From Centroberyx gerrardi (lineage: Eukaryota; Chordata; Actinopteri; Beryciformes; Berycidae): 64,000 nucleotides of DNA. The position numbers were made by a program, and so were the translations under genes. How positions within the stretch are numbered: the first letter of the stretch is position 1; each line of letters opens with the position of its first letter. The notes beneath the pieces were generated by a model. It did not search any database. It worked only from the letters and a program-made list of their open reading frames with translations, and had not been told where the DNA came from. Location of the stretch: positions 11,593,725 through 11,657,724 of the forward strand of contig NC_136012.1 of NCBI RefSeq assembly GCF_048128805.1, read 5' to 3'. Of the stretch, positions 1 to 17,785 are shown one piece after another.

Positions 1-39
1 CTCTCCTACTGTCCTCGCCCTCTGTACTCTGTCCTGCAG

Positions 40-5497
<5,458 letters not shown>

Positions 5498-7132
5498 AGT
5501 GGTGAAAGAGATGGAAGACAATGGAGGGACAGAAAGGAGGGGAGGCCTGTGGAGGCCTGTGGAGGAGGCAGAGAGGAGTAAATGGATGGTGAGGAAAAGA
5601 AATGGTTCTGAAATGATATGATATCCGAGTGTTTTCTGCAACTGCTCAAATGATGAATATGGTTGTCACATGCCAAGATATTTATATAGCGATACTCTAT
5701 TGCTTGGCTTTGCATTCTATTTGATTATTTAAGGATGATGCAAGTTTTAATGTATGTGTTGCAGGTCTTGTATTGCACAGCTCTATTCGTAACTGTTAGG
5801 ATTGATGGCTCACTGTTGATAAAAGGATTTTGTACTGTTGCAGTATTGCGATACCAGATCAGTGAAGTGACCGTTGCAAGCATATCTGGTGGCTGAAGTC
5901 ATTATTATCTATGTACATTTGTATTTATAGTTTATTCTGCTTTTATTCCACCACATACAGATGTACAGGTCTCTCCCTCCATTCAGCATCCTCTCTCTCT
6001 CTCTAGACCTCCTTTTCCCCTCGTACCATCCCTCTCTCCGCTCTCATTTCACCACTCCATAGTTGATCAAATCTATGCAATTACTGTTGCAATGTATTTT
6101 TATCTCCTCTGTGAATGTGAGGCTGTATGCTGCCAGTCTGGGTTATTAAGTTTTAGATTAGTATTTCATATTCTCTCTTATCAAGTCTTTTCTCACAAGA
6201 CTTAAATTATTTACAAATGGGAGATTTTTTAACATGGATGACTTTATCTAAGCTGTGCATTATGGACCAAGTTGGGGCCAGTTCTATGGCACAAGCCTGT
6301 ATGCCAAACAATGTATTCCAACGTGCCAACGAATATTTAAAATTGAAAACAGAAAATGCTGAAACGGTTTTCAAATCAGTACATCAAGAACCAACGTTGT
6401 ATTTTATTTTTTAATGTCACACATACTAGCTGTCTGGGCTACATGAAACCTATCCTTGCTATATGAGTGCCTTCAACCTGAGACTAAGACGGCTGTCTGA
6501 AATGCAGCTCTATGAACCATGTATTTATAAAGTGTATTCACTATGAGGTGGCGGCTGCAGTATGTATCTTGGACCGTTTCTCACTTGGTTGGACTGCAGT
6601 ATAAACTTACTTTACGAGTTATGCATGCATGAGAATACATTTTTATTTTCTTTTACACACAATAGCTGATGAACTGAGTGCATGTTCGTGTCTGTTTTTA
6701 TACCTACCTGTGAACGAGTGATTTCAGAGTGTTCAGGATTTTCCCATGTATTTATATTGGTAGTGGATCAAGGTAAATTATTCAATATGTTTTCAGATTT
6801 TTGGACATTTGATTCTGATGTGGATCACTCTGTTTTTCATGCTGGCATTCCTATTTATCCAGTTCATCCTGGCTAAAGCTAACGTCACTTCACTGGGTTC
6901 CATTTATGGCATGCTCACCGTTTTAAAAAAAAAAAACATCATGCACTTTATAATTTCTCATCGCACACGACTTCCACCGCCTGAGCCAACGCAATGTAAT
7001 GCTGTACTACGATCAAATCGATCAATGATTTTTTTTTTTCTTCTTTTAAATCTTAATATTTCCATGCATTCATGTGTTGAACTCTCCACCACACTCTTGT
7101 TTACAGTGTGCACTGTATGAGTGAAAAATAAA
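5498..7132 (+). other. Slingshot 3' UTR with poly(A) signal
   Basis: No further coding exon is visible after the stop at 5495-5497. The AT-rich stretch ends in an AATAAA signal at 7127-7132, which I take as the slingshot poly(A) signal. The small open frames inside show no recognisable protein. Confidence 0.65.
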
Positions 7133-7162
7133 TGATTATCCTCAGACCAACTATTGTGTTTC

Positions 7163-7168
7163 TTTATT
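7163..7168 (-). terminator. mrpl18: Probable mrpl18 poly(A) signal
   Basis: AATAAA on the minus strand, 265 bases beyond the mrpl18 stop. It lies about 30 bases past the slingshot signal at 7127, so the two convergent transcripts probably overlap at their 3' ends. Confidence 0.6.
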
Positions 7169-7432
7169 CAATAAAACACCAGAGTAGAAATGATTACGTC
7201 CATAAACATCCAGAAGAAGAGAAACAGCACAGGGACAAGCAGTTCTAACTTTCATCACATGCTCCTTTTTATTCTCTTCATATTGTCATGTAATGGTTAG
7301 CTCATCCGCCTAGCATGTGATGTGAGCTGATGTATTGTCAGAGTTCAGAACAAAGCGATGAGTTGGGGCAACACGATCTTTACTGAAACAGCTTACAAAA
7401 TAAAATAGTGTGACAGACAAAAACAGCTAAAT

Positions 7433-8768
7433 TCAGGTTTCAATGTACTTCCTTCTGGGTTCGCTGAGGATGATTCCTCCCTCTTTCATGGCCGTCCTGA
7501 AACACTGAACCTGTAGAGGAGGAAAACAAGGGAGAGAGAAACATGGCAGGCGATGAGTGGAAGGAAGAAAAAGTGACGCACAAATCGGACAGTATAACTC
7601 TGAAATCAGCCCCTGTGTGTACTCACAGCGTCGGAGCGGTACTGCCAGGGAATCGCCCTGTAGACCATTCTAGTGATGCCGGCCTGGACGCATCGCTGCG
7701 CCAGCACCTCGCCCACCGCCTGACACGCTGCCACGCAGTGTGTGGAGGCCAGCTCCCGCTTCAAAGCCCACTCCTTGGTCGAGCAGGACAGCACCGGGAC
7801 AGGAGAGCTGCTGGAGAACACCTCGGCGGTCACGTGGTGCTGGGTGCGGGAAAACACCAACCTGGGAAGACAGGAGAGACAATAGTTAAAGAGAGAGAAG
7901 AAGACGAAAGAGGCAGAAGGGGGTATTCTACAAGGCCTAGGTACTCAGTTCTGGTCCTCGAGGTCCGGTGTCCTGCAGGGTTTTGTTCGCCCCTGGTGGT
8001 TAAAGAGACACACCTGGTCTGCATCTATTTGTGTGGCTCATTAACTATCAGAGAGGAACAAAAACCTGCAGGACACCAGACCTCAAGGACCAGAGTACCT
8101 AGGCTATAAGAGATCACACAGGAAGGGGGGAAATAAAGGGCAATTACAGATGTGAAGCAGAAAAGCCTTGCATGTACATTGTGGCCAAAAACAAAAACAA
8201 ACACACACCTATGGTAGAACTCTCTGTGGGGCCAGGTTGTCTTCCAGCCCCTGTCTTTCACCCCCAGCGCCATTTGCTCCAGGTTACGCGGGTTTCTGTT
8301 CACAAATGTCGGGTTCACCGCTTCGTTGTCATCGGCGCTGGGCTCCGGCTGGGAGGCCGCCTGGCTCAAACACCGAGCTGGGGACAAAAATAATTAGTAT
8401 GGACAGGAAGTTACATATGATTAAACCAGTTTGTTATGACACAACCTAGCCCCGTCGAGCACCGTATAAAGTGTAGGTCCTGGTCTGCTATGAGCAAAGT
8501 CCCGAGACAGTCATGTATTAGGTAAAACTAAACACAGCCTACACTGCTGCATATGATAAACCATTTCTTAGATAAGCTGCAAGTAGATAAGCTGTTGACA
8601 GAATATTAGTTTCAAAAGAGTATACATGCGTGGTGTACTGACTAGTTAGATACATCAATATTAGTTACCTGATTTCAAAGACTGGTTTGCAGCCACAATC
8701 TGACGGCATCCTTGGATTTGACCTAACAGCAGCCGCACATTTCGACTCATTTCGCCCCAAACCGCCAT
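7433..8768 (-). CDS. mrpl18: Mitochondrial ribosomal protein L18
   Basis: Component of the large subunit of the mitochondrial ribosome (uL18 family). The family also has a reported role in 5S rRNA import. Four coding exons on the minus strand, 8669-8768, 8209-8377, 7627-7861 and 7433-7510, join in frame to 193 residues; the human protein is about 180. Recognisable blocks are NRNPRNLEQMALG in exon 2, then RTQHHV, the REL..CVAACQAVGEVLAQRC region and AMKEGGIILSEP near the C-terminus. The start chosen is the first Met in frame (MAVWGEM); the second Met six codons on is also possible. The N-terminal segment rich in Arg and Gln would suit a mitochondrial presequence. The gene is tail to tail with slingshot. 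The intron between exons 2 and 3 carries a fold-back element. Confidence 0.93.
7936..8103. mobile_element. Fold-back MITE-like element in mrpl18 intron
   Basis: Two arms of about 48 bases, starting at CCTAGGTACTC on the left and ending with its complement on the right, are inverted copies with a few mismatches. About 60 bases of spacer separate them. The structure is that of a small non-autonomous DNA transposon. I cannot assign the family, and no clear target duplication is visible. Confidence 0.75.
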
Positions 8769-10392
8769 CAGCTCGGCTCTTACTTCTTCATAAATGAAAT
8801 GAAAAGTTCAGTCGATTTGGTACAATCCGGTCAAGCGGTATGGCATAAAGAAAAATGTATAAATAACGTTACTGTGCTATGAAATAAATAGTCGCCTTGA
8901 CATGTGCGGCGCCATCTTTGACATTCGGATAACATCCGTTTCAGATTGTGCGATTTAAAAGGAGCACTGACAGGAACAGACGCCAGCGGGTTAAAAGTTC
9001 CGCTTATTTTTCCTTAGCTAGTCATTATGATACTTCCATGAGCTACACTAACAAATGTAGCATTTCCGTTGCATTTCATTGTAAGTACTCAACATTAATT
9101 GATCATACATAATTTACACGACAACTTGCTACAAAACCAAACCCCTTAATTTTATCCCAGAAATTTCCTTAATTTCTCATTACATAAACATTAATTAAAA
9201 AATAACACAGCTTTAAAAAAGTAAGGTTAGTATCATGGGTTTTTAAGGGATTTATTCATGGGTTGGTTCGTGGACACATTAGAAATTAAGTTTTTTTTGT
9301 ATGCCTTTTGTGCATGGTTTACATGGTTACTAATGAGTTATTAATGGAAAGCTCCTGTCTCCCTGAATGTTACATTAAGTTAGAAAGTAAACAATCAAAC
9401 ATTAAGGGGTGTTTAAGGTGCGTTTTATGGGGTCTCCTCCATTAATAACTCCCTTAACTCATTTTAAGGGGATTTTGCATGAATTAAGGTAAATGTAAGG
9501 TTATTTTAAAGGACTACTGGTTCATAGAGTAATGTGACTAACATGCAGTGGTAGCCTATTCAGTGCATTAAATTCCATACAATTAGACACAAGATGAAAT
9601 AAGAAAATCATCTTTAATTTCATTTCAATCCAGAATTGATCACTTTGACAGTGCAAACTGGCAAAAAGAGACAAACCAAGGTAGTAGTTTGTTCAAAGTT
9701 GTAGTTCGATATTTGATCTGTCCCACAGACTTAATGGATAAACAGGCACTCACTCCAAATAACCAACAAGGCACCAGAAAATCCTTTTCTACTAATAAAC
9801 ATCTGTCGTTTGTGCTGGGAAGACATGAGAATGAGGGACACCAATAATCATTGTGATATCTTTGGCTTATGGAAATGATTCAGATAATTCCCTGCTATCA
9901 TTTGGAGAATCCTACAGGATTACACTGTACTTCAAGCACAATACACCAATTCAATAATCATACATTCCCTTAAACTGTAGAACAGACTCATAATTAGTGT
10001 GCTTCCCTTTTCATATTTTTTTGTCTACAATCCAGGCTCGTACAGTGATAAGCAAATGTGATTAGTAACCATTTCTTGAGTGACAGAAACATACATCCTA
10101 AAAGACAATGGGGCATAACACAAGATTGATACAAAAGTGGGGATACAAAAGTATATTTTTCATTGGCCAGGGACATTATCCTTGTACTGAAATGCGAAAA
10201 TAACAGTCTGACGTAGTAACAGTGCAAGTGAATTAAACCATTTCTTAACCTACAGCATATACAGAAACACAAAAGTAAGGAAGAAAGGGGAACAAAATCA
10301 TTTTGAAATGTGTAGGGGTGCTGTAAGTGCTCAGTAAGATACATAAATTAGCAAAACGATTTGGCAATCCCGACTAATTATCATTTGACCAA
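8769..10392. other. Intergenic: mrpl18 promoter side and tcirg1 3' UTR side
   Basis: No coding exon seen. The part next to 8769 is the mrpl18 5' flank. The part next to 10392 must contain the tcirg1 3' UTR. AT-rich sequence at 9130-9520 repeats TTAAGG-type motifs in both orientations and may be a decayed transposon, but no clean ends are visible. Confidence 0.5.
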
Positions 10393-13300
10393 TCATATAG
10401 GAGCTGATGCGTTGATCAGAGAGGAGAAGGAGAAGGGGCTCAGCTTGTAGCCCGTCCCACTGTAGAATTTATTCTGGAACTCCACCCTGAAAGAGAACAA
10501 CCAGAACGTCAACATACAACAATAAGTGAAAACCGTCCATCCTGTCCCATCTGGTGTAACCCCATCCTTTCAGCTGGAGGATGCACTTTAAGTAACAAAA
10601 CTTGGCAGAGGCATGGCATTACAACAGTCAGACAGATCTTTAGCGATAAAATCTTACCATTTCAACAACTTAAAAATCAGTTTGGTTTTTTGGATTCTTC
10701 CTTTTTAACATATGCACAACTATCGTCTGTTATAAATAGGAAATGTAAAGAGGGAGCTGTGCCTGCCTCATGCTCGGGGTGGGATCAGCTTTTTAAGAAG
10801 GCAACCTTGTCAAGAGGTGTGGTCTCATATATTTACAGCTTAATGTTTAGGGCTGCCCCTAATGCATATTCTTCTGTCCAGCTGGCTTGGGAGCATGACC
10901 TTAATATATCCTTGACTGCTTCTCAGTGGAATACAATTTGGAGGTCGGCTTTGAGCTCTTCTAAATGTGTGAGATTTAGGATTATACAATACAAGATTCT
11001 GAGTAGAGCATATATTACCCCTGTTAGATTATCCAAGATGGACGACAAACACCAAGGTTTATGCTGGCACAATTGTGGCAATCGAGGTTCATTACTCCAC
11101 CTGCTTTGGGACTGTCCAGCTGTTAAAACACTCTGGTTAGAAGTAATATCCCTAATGTCAGAGTTTTTTAATGTTAATTTCCCTGTATGTCCCATAGCAT
11201 GCCTGCTGGGCCTAAAACCAGACAATAGTGTTGGAGTTACTGTTGACCAGCTCTGGACATTGGGTTGCTTGTCTACTAAAAGACTAATTCTTTTAAACTG
11301 GAAGGAACGTAAGCCAACCTGCTTCTCTAGGGATTCGTGGCTGGAGGACTTGCTGAATATGGAACGGGCAGCCTGCCTGTTAAAAGACTTTGATAAGGGC
11401 CTGCAGGACCACTGGGACACTGTCCGCAAGTTCCTTGTTTGATTGTAAACAGTAACTGATTACATCCGCCCTAGCAATTAAGACTTGTTAAGTAACACAA
11501 CCCTTCTTTCCCTTCTCCTCTCATTTGTTTTTTTTGTTTTTTTTTCTCTTGCTTTGTGTGGCCTGTAGTACAACCCTTGCTTATTCTCTGACCACTTTCT
11601 ATATCTCAGGTACCTGCCTCCGCTTGAGAAGGCTTGTATAAAGAATGTATAAGAAAGAAAAACCTGTTGAATGCTGTTGCGGGCTCTGGGTGTCACCCTT
11701 GCATCTCAACCCCCCCCGTTATCTTTATTTCTGTTTTGTTATGCAGTGTTGTCTTTTGAATTTCCTTTTCTATTGTGTGTTTTGTATAATGGTGAAAATG
11801 AACAATAAAACTCTTAATAAAAAAATAAAAAAAATAAGTGAAAACCGAACAAGATAATCCCTTTTCACATTCTTCCACCCCTCTCTCCATGTGTCCATCC
11901 ACTATATTTTTCTATATTCTCCATCTCTAACTATTCCATACAGTTCACTCCAGAGGCGGCAGACTTTTAAGTTTAAATCAATACCAGTTTAATTTAAATT
12001 TTAAGTTAAAGCTCAATTACTACTGGCTATATCTAGTTTACCCCCTAGTTTGCTTCTTCTGGAGGGAGGAAAACAAGCCCAGATATCTCCAGCTACGCTG
12101 ACTGTGTGCAGACACTACTGAGAATTATATAAAGGAGAGGAGAAACCTGGACAATTGGCACAAACTTTAAAAAAAATAAAAAATAAAAAGAAAGGTACTA
12201 TTTAAGCAATCGATCTCTTGGGAACATCTTTCCTCTTTCTGCCCTCTTTCCTCCAATCCCTTCCTCTCTCCCTCCCTCCCGTCCTCACCAGTGCAGACGG
12301 AGCGCGTGCAGGAAAGCTGACAGGCCCTCCATGACCAGCAGGATGGAGACGGTCAGCACGGCGAAGAAGAAGAAGACCGGGACGAGGACCGCAGCTCCCA
12401 CGTAGCCCTGCCACCTCAGGGCGATACGCATCACCATCACCCACAACACCTCCGACAGCTCTGTGGGGAAACAGACAGTCACCGTCAGACAGGAACGCAT
12501 CATGTGTGTATGAATAACTGACTGAAGAAGAATGTTTGAGTGTTTCGGCATTATAGAGGAAGTTTGTCTGGGTGTGGGCATCATATGAGGATGTATGTGT
12601 GTGTGTGTGTGTGTGTGCAGAGCTGCATGCCACTGACGTGCGTGTGCCAGACTGAGAGCCCAGAGTCGGAGGTAAGAGGCGGTGTTGGAGATGCAGCCCA
12701 GGCAGTACTCTATGGTGTGGATGGCCTGATGCATGAACACATCTGCAGCATCAAACTCCTGCAGACAGGGGAGTTACCGTGGTTACAAAAGAATGACAGT
12801 ATGTACTACGTATGAGAGGTTTAAAATGTTACTCGAGCTTCTCTTTTCACCTCCTCTTCCTCTTCATTAGCTCCTCCCTCGACCTCCCCTTGGTGAGCGT
12901 TGATGGAACCGTTGTCGGACATGATGGGACGTCTATCTTCCTCCTTAATGTGGCGGAGAATCAGAAATATGTCAGAAAATGCAGCCGTTTGATGAAGAAA
13001 AGAGATTAAAAAAAAGTACAATCAGACACAAACGCAGCCTCACCACATGGCGTCTTCTCCTCTTGTGTGTGATGTATTCATAGGTGGGCTTCCCCAGCAG
13101 CAGGACTGGAACAGCACACAGAGCCAGAACCACCAGGACCTTCTGCACTATTATCTACACATAAGAGAGTTGGGCAGACCAGCTGTTATCTCACACATAC
13201 TCACCCTAAGAAGGCCGTCTTAAAGAAATGAACACACAACACACACACACACACCTGTCCGCTGTAGAGGGGCGGGTTGTCGGGGTTGTCTGTGAAGAGG

Positions 13301-16300
13301 AACATGTCTATGAAGTGGATAAGTATACTGGGGGCTATTTTGGACTGGGCGGGAGTGTAGGCAATCCACTTGAAGACCACCATGAAGACCAGGTAGCCAA
13401 ACAGACACACCATGAAGAACAGCTCGGGGATTAGCACGAAGAACACACTGCTTATCTGGCCAAAGTGCCTGGAGAAAACAAGAAAAGGACGAAGGAAAGC
13501 ACAATAGGTAAGTCAACAAAATGTGGAAACAAACAAAAGAGAAGTGTAGAAAAAGGAATTATTGAATAGAAATGATGGCATACTACTTATATGGTCACTT
13601 ACTTGTAGTTGAAGAAGGACAAGCAGACCCCAAAAGTCATGTGGATGACACCGATGATGACAGACATCTTCATCTTATAAGAGTTGAGGAAGGTTAGTTT
13701 GTTGTTGGACAGGCCCCAAATCTGACAGGGACACAAAAAAAAGGACAGAATGAGTATGGATGCGGTGACAAAAGAGATGAGAGGATGAAAGAAAATGAAG
13801 AGACCGGGATCGAGACGGCCGTACCGGGTCGATGCCGAATGGGTAGGGGCTGGTGAACACGCCAGGCACAACAGCGTCCATGGACAAGTACTGGGTCTTT
13901 GCCAGGACTGATGCGCTGAAAGGGGGTAAAACACAAGTATGTAAGATGGGATTGGAGAGATTGGAGAAAAAAAAAAAACAAAAAAAAAACACAAATCATT
14001 TTAAGTTACGTGTGAAATGTCCTCACTTCCACTTGTTGCTCTCAAACATGGGGCCAACATGCCACGCTGAGCTGAAGGGACTGAGGCCCCTGCTGAAGCA
14101 CTCGTTGTAGATGGCCCCCGTGTAAACAGAGAAGAGTCCCATCAGCAGAATCAGATACCGACCTCCAAACATCATCTTCCAGATCTGAACCAGAGAGAGA
14201 GAGAGAGAGAGAGAGAAAGAGGACAGAGAGATCGATTCCATATTCAATGTGCATGGGTAAAGATTTGTGTCAGCATAAAACATCTGAACAATTTTGTTTC
14301 AGTCTTTGGCGGAATCGATCGAAACAATACTCCAAATTAATTTATGCAAGACAATACTGTGATTAAAAAGTGATTAAGATAGCAATTGTTCAGCATGAGT
14401 TTTATCCTCATGTGTGTGTGTGTGTACTTTGCATGTGACCGTCCTCCAAATCAAATTACCTCATTGTTGTTATTCTTGAATTTGGGGTCCTTCTCCTCCA
14501 GCACCATCCAGAGGGCAGCCAGGGTCATCAGTAAACCATGACCCACGTCCCCAAACATCACCGCAAACAGGAAGGGGAAGGTAATTATGGTGTACACCGC
14601 TGCAGACACGGACGGGCAGAGAGAACAGACTGGTGTTAACCAAAAGACAAACGCATAAGGGCCTGAGCATTCCCCGACGCATTCTTTTGTGCACCGTTCA
14701 AAACTTTTATCCCAGACATCAATGAGGATAAAAAAAATGATTTGCGTGTTTTGTGATGCACCTGGGTTGACTTCGCGGTAGCTGGCCACTCCGTAGGCGT
14801 CCACGATGCTCTGGAAGCCGGCTGTGAAGGAGTTGATGGGGAACAGGGTGGGCGGAGGGGTGGTGGAGGGCAGGCGGTTGTAGAAGGAGTCCACCCCACT
14901 ACCGCTCTTCCTCTGGGGATGGAGGGAGGAGGGTTGGATGAACATGGAGAGAAACAGAACAGGAGATTAGGCTCACCAACCTTCACAAACCACAGTATTA
15001 AAAGATCTAACTTGAGGCGGTAGCGATTGTGGCATCTTTGGTGTTCTGAAGGCAGGACAAACCAGCTCTAAAAAATGAAATTTAATTTAAATAAAAGATT
15101 TCTTAGTAGATGGCAGTCTGCCAAAATGAGTAATGGAGTCTTAAGCAAAGTTCTACTACGTATGTGAGTAAGGAAACTTTGAATTGACAAATATCAGCAT
15201 CCGGTTTGACATGATATTCTCTCCACCATAAAGAGAGCAAGATGCAAATTAGTGTCAATATCTGCCCGTCTGTCCTTCTCCAATCACTCCTTCTGTATTT
15301 ATCATTTTAATCATTTCTCATCCACAACTCCTCCTGTTTTCCTATCCTTGCTTTTCTCCCCTCCTCTCCCCTCGCTCACCCCTCCCTCTCTCAGAGCGCT
15401 CTGCAGTTCAGGCAGCTTGGCAACGGGACACCAGGCCTCGGCGATCAGGCATTTGTCGGTGACGGAGGGGCTGCAGAGGTTCAGCACCATCTGGACGGCC
15501 TTGCACTTCTGGACGCGCACCTTCCACTGGGGCAGCACAGCCACCGCCCGCATCAGCAGCTGCTGCAGGAAGGCCTCGGTCTGGGACAGCACCTGAAGTG
15601 GATGGAGGTGGGGGGGATGCGGTAGTTTAGTTTAGAGTAGTTCTTTGGAGAAACTACAAATCAACTCATTCCTATCTCAACTCATTCTAGTCTCTTCTAG
15701 TGTGATGAGGCTGTGAGGCAAATGCTGCATCAAGGCTGTATCAATAAATGCCGTCATTGTGCTTTTATATACAGGCGTTACACTTACCGATTTGATATCC
15801 TCAATTCTGCCTTGGAGTCCCTGCAGAATCTCCTCCCTCTCTGCAGTGCTCTCAGGGTACGCAAATGTCTGTGTGCGGAAGCTGTGTTTGTGTATGAGAA
15901 ATCAAAAGTTATTCAACAGGTTCAGCACAGCAGTATGGAAGCCTGCAATGTGAAATATCAAACTGATGGACAGGTTTACCCACCAATCACATATCTTCTT
16001 GACTTTCTGTCCAATCTGTTCTCCCCAATAGGAAATAAGGAACACCGTCCATTGCACCATCTCCCCCTGCGAATGAACAGCAAGCAGCCATGAAATGGCC
16101 ATAAATCGCATTAGATCATGTGACAAATCATCAGGCTCTATTGCTTTAACAGAACTGATCTCGATTTCTATCTCTTGATCACGATCCTCTCTGTCCGTCT
16201 CCCCTCTTCTCACCGTGTCTGGGTGCTCGAGCCGTTCCTCCATTTCTCGGAAATCCACTATGATGTAACCGCGACACGCCCGCCACAGCAACCGTTCAAA

Positions 16301-17785
16301 CGACGGGACCTTCCAAGGATGGACCACTCCTGCCACAAAACTGTACAAGAGCAGATGGGGTGAGACATGCATTAAAAAAAAACAATAATAATAAGTACAC
16401 ATAGATTGGATTGTAAAAATAAAGAAATTAGGTCTACCTGAGGTGGACATCTTGCCGATTATCAAACATGCCTTGGCTCTCCAGTACAGGTGGTGGTGCC
16501 TGTGAGAAGAATTTAAAAAAAAAAAGAAATAGTTGGCATAAAATCTTTCTAATCTGTGACCCACTAAGTAAGATTAATGAAAGAATTAGTAATAAGAGAG
16601 GCAGGGGTGTTGGGAAATTCTCACCACCTGCGAGGCAGTAAGAGAGTGCGTTTGGCTCAGGACTCCTCGGTACTGGCAGAGCTGGGTCAGCTGGGCCCGA
16701 AGGCTGTCTCTGTTCCTGGACACCTGGAGGGACACACACACACGCAAAATTATCTTGCTAGTAAGCTCAACCTCTTGATAGCACACTGATGAGAGAACAG
16801 AGGATCTCTGGCTTATCAACACAGCTCTGTTTTGAGAGCCCACCTCTCTGAGCTCTCTGGCCAGCCTCTCGCTCTCTTCTTCTATGGTGATCAGCTCACG
16901 GGGCTGAGGGGCCGAAGGCGTCGGGCAAGGAGGAGAGAGGGGGGCGTGCAAGGGCGGCGACAGGGAGCGATTGATCTCCTGCTCCAGGAAGGCTGAGGGA
17001 GAGATAGAGAAGATCAGAGAGGGCAGACAGAGGAGACAGAGAGATGGATAAAGATAGATGGGGAACAATGGGTCAAATATTTTGATTTGAGATGCTTACT
17101 GAAAGTCTTCTCCAGCTCCTCGCATCGTCTCACCTCCCCCACAAATTTCCTCTGGAAGGCGTTCACATTGGGATTCAACTGATTCAACAGAGCAGAGGGG
17201 AAAAGAGAAGAGATGGGTTACTCATACTCATCTGATCAAAATGTACACCTACACAAACATTTGCTAAGTGTTGCACTGATTAAAAGCAACCATCAGTTCA
17301 CCATTTCAACAAGGCTCAACAGATTTACAAATACCACAAAGTCCAATGTTAACTTTACATTAGATATTGACTGGTGCCAAACAAAAAGCCCTCAAATTTC
17401 ATTAGAAATAATCATCACTCAAATACTTTTCTATTATTCAGGATATTTTAGCATCTCCATTGTGTGACCTGTGTAAGCCGGAGTGGATAGTGCAGTGGAT
17501 TGTTCTGAATAATGATCAGAGGGCTGCAACATGAGCCACAGTACATGAAAACAGTAGTAGTAGTCCTTTGTTAATCCCACACTGGGAAAGACGGGGTTAA
17601 ATTCAATTGTGCCTTTTCACCACAAGATTGTGAACCAAGAGTTTGGCTAAGTAACTGCAGTGACTCACGTCTCTGAACTCCACCAGGCCCAGCTCCCCGA
17701 GTTCACTGACACAATTGTAGGCCGAGTCGGACTGAAGGAAGAGCTGCACCAGGCAAACCTCCTCACTGCGGAACATGGAACCCAT
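10393..17785 (-). CDS. tcirg1: V-type proton ATPase 116 kDa subunit a3
   Basis: The a subunit of the membrane V0 sector provides the proton half-channels of the V-ATPase. The a3 isoform acidifies lysosomes and the osteoclast resorption space. Twenty exons join in frame to 828 residues (human about 830): 17669-17785, 17100-17178, 16844-16992, 16625-16723, 16438-16499, 16214-16340, 15984-16066, 15788-15881, 15380-15592, 14762-14912, 14460-14599, 14027-14184, 13825-13915, 13603-13721, 13255-13468, 13044-13154, 12851-12943, 12638-12758, 12289-12460, 10393-10486. The N-terminus [10 protein letters not shown] is the a3 form; a1 has a different second and third residue. Conserved blocks include [48 protein letters not shown] with the essential Arg of the channel, and [20 protein letters not shown]. 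The acceptor of the acidic-linker exon (12851-12943) is the least certain. Confidence 0.96.
10521..11847 (+). mobile_element. 5'-truncated LINE in the last tcirg1 intron
   Basis: The insert runs 10536-11832, flanked by perfect 15 bp target duplications AATAAGTGAAAACCG at 10521-10535 and 11833-11847. It reads on +, opposite to tcirg1, and ends in an A-rich tail with several AATAAA motifs. These are the marks of target-primed reverse transcription. Only the end of ORF2 remains (see 10690). Confidence 0.95.
10690..11442 (+). pseudogene. C-terminal fragment of LINE reverse transcriptase ORF2
   Basis: A 250-residue open frame ends at a natural stop. It carries a Cys/His segment ([17 protein letters not shown]) typical of the C-terminal region of L1/Tx1-type ORF2 proteins. 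Endonuclease and catalytic polymerase domains are absent because of 5' truncation. The frame is still open, so the insertion is fairly young. Clade assignment is by motif impression only. Confidence 0.8.

Noticed and set aside
7543-8109. 188-residue + strand frame
   Set aside because: Shadow of mrpl18 exon 3 and the fold-back element.
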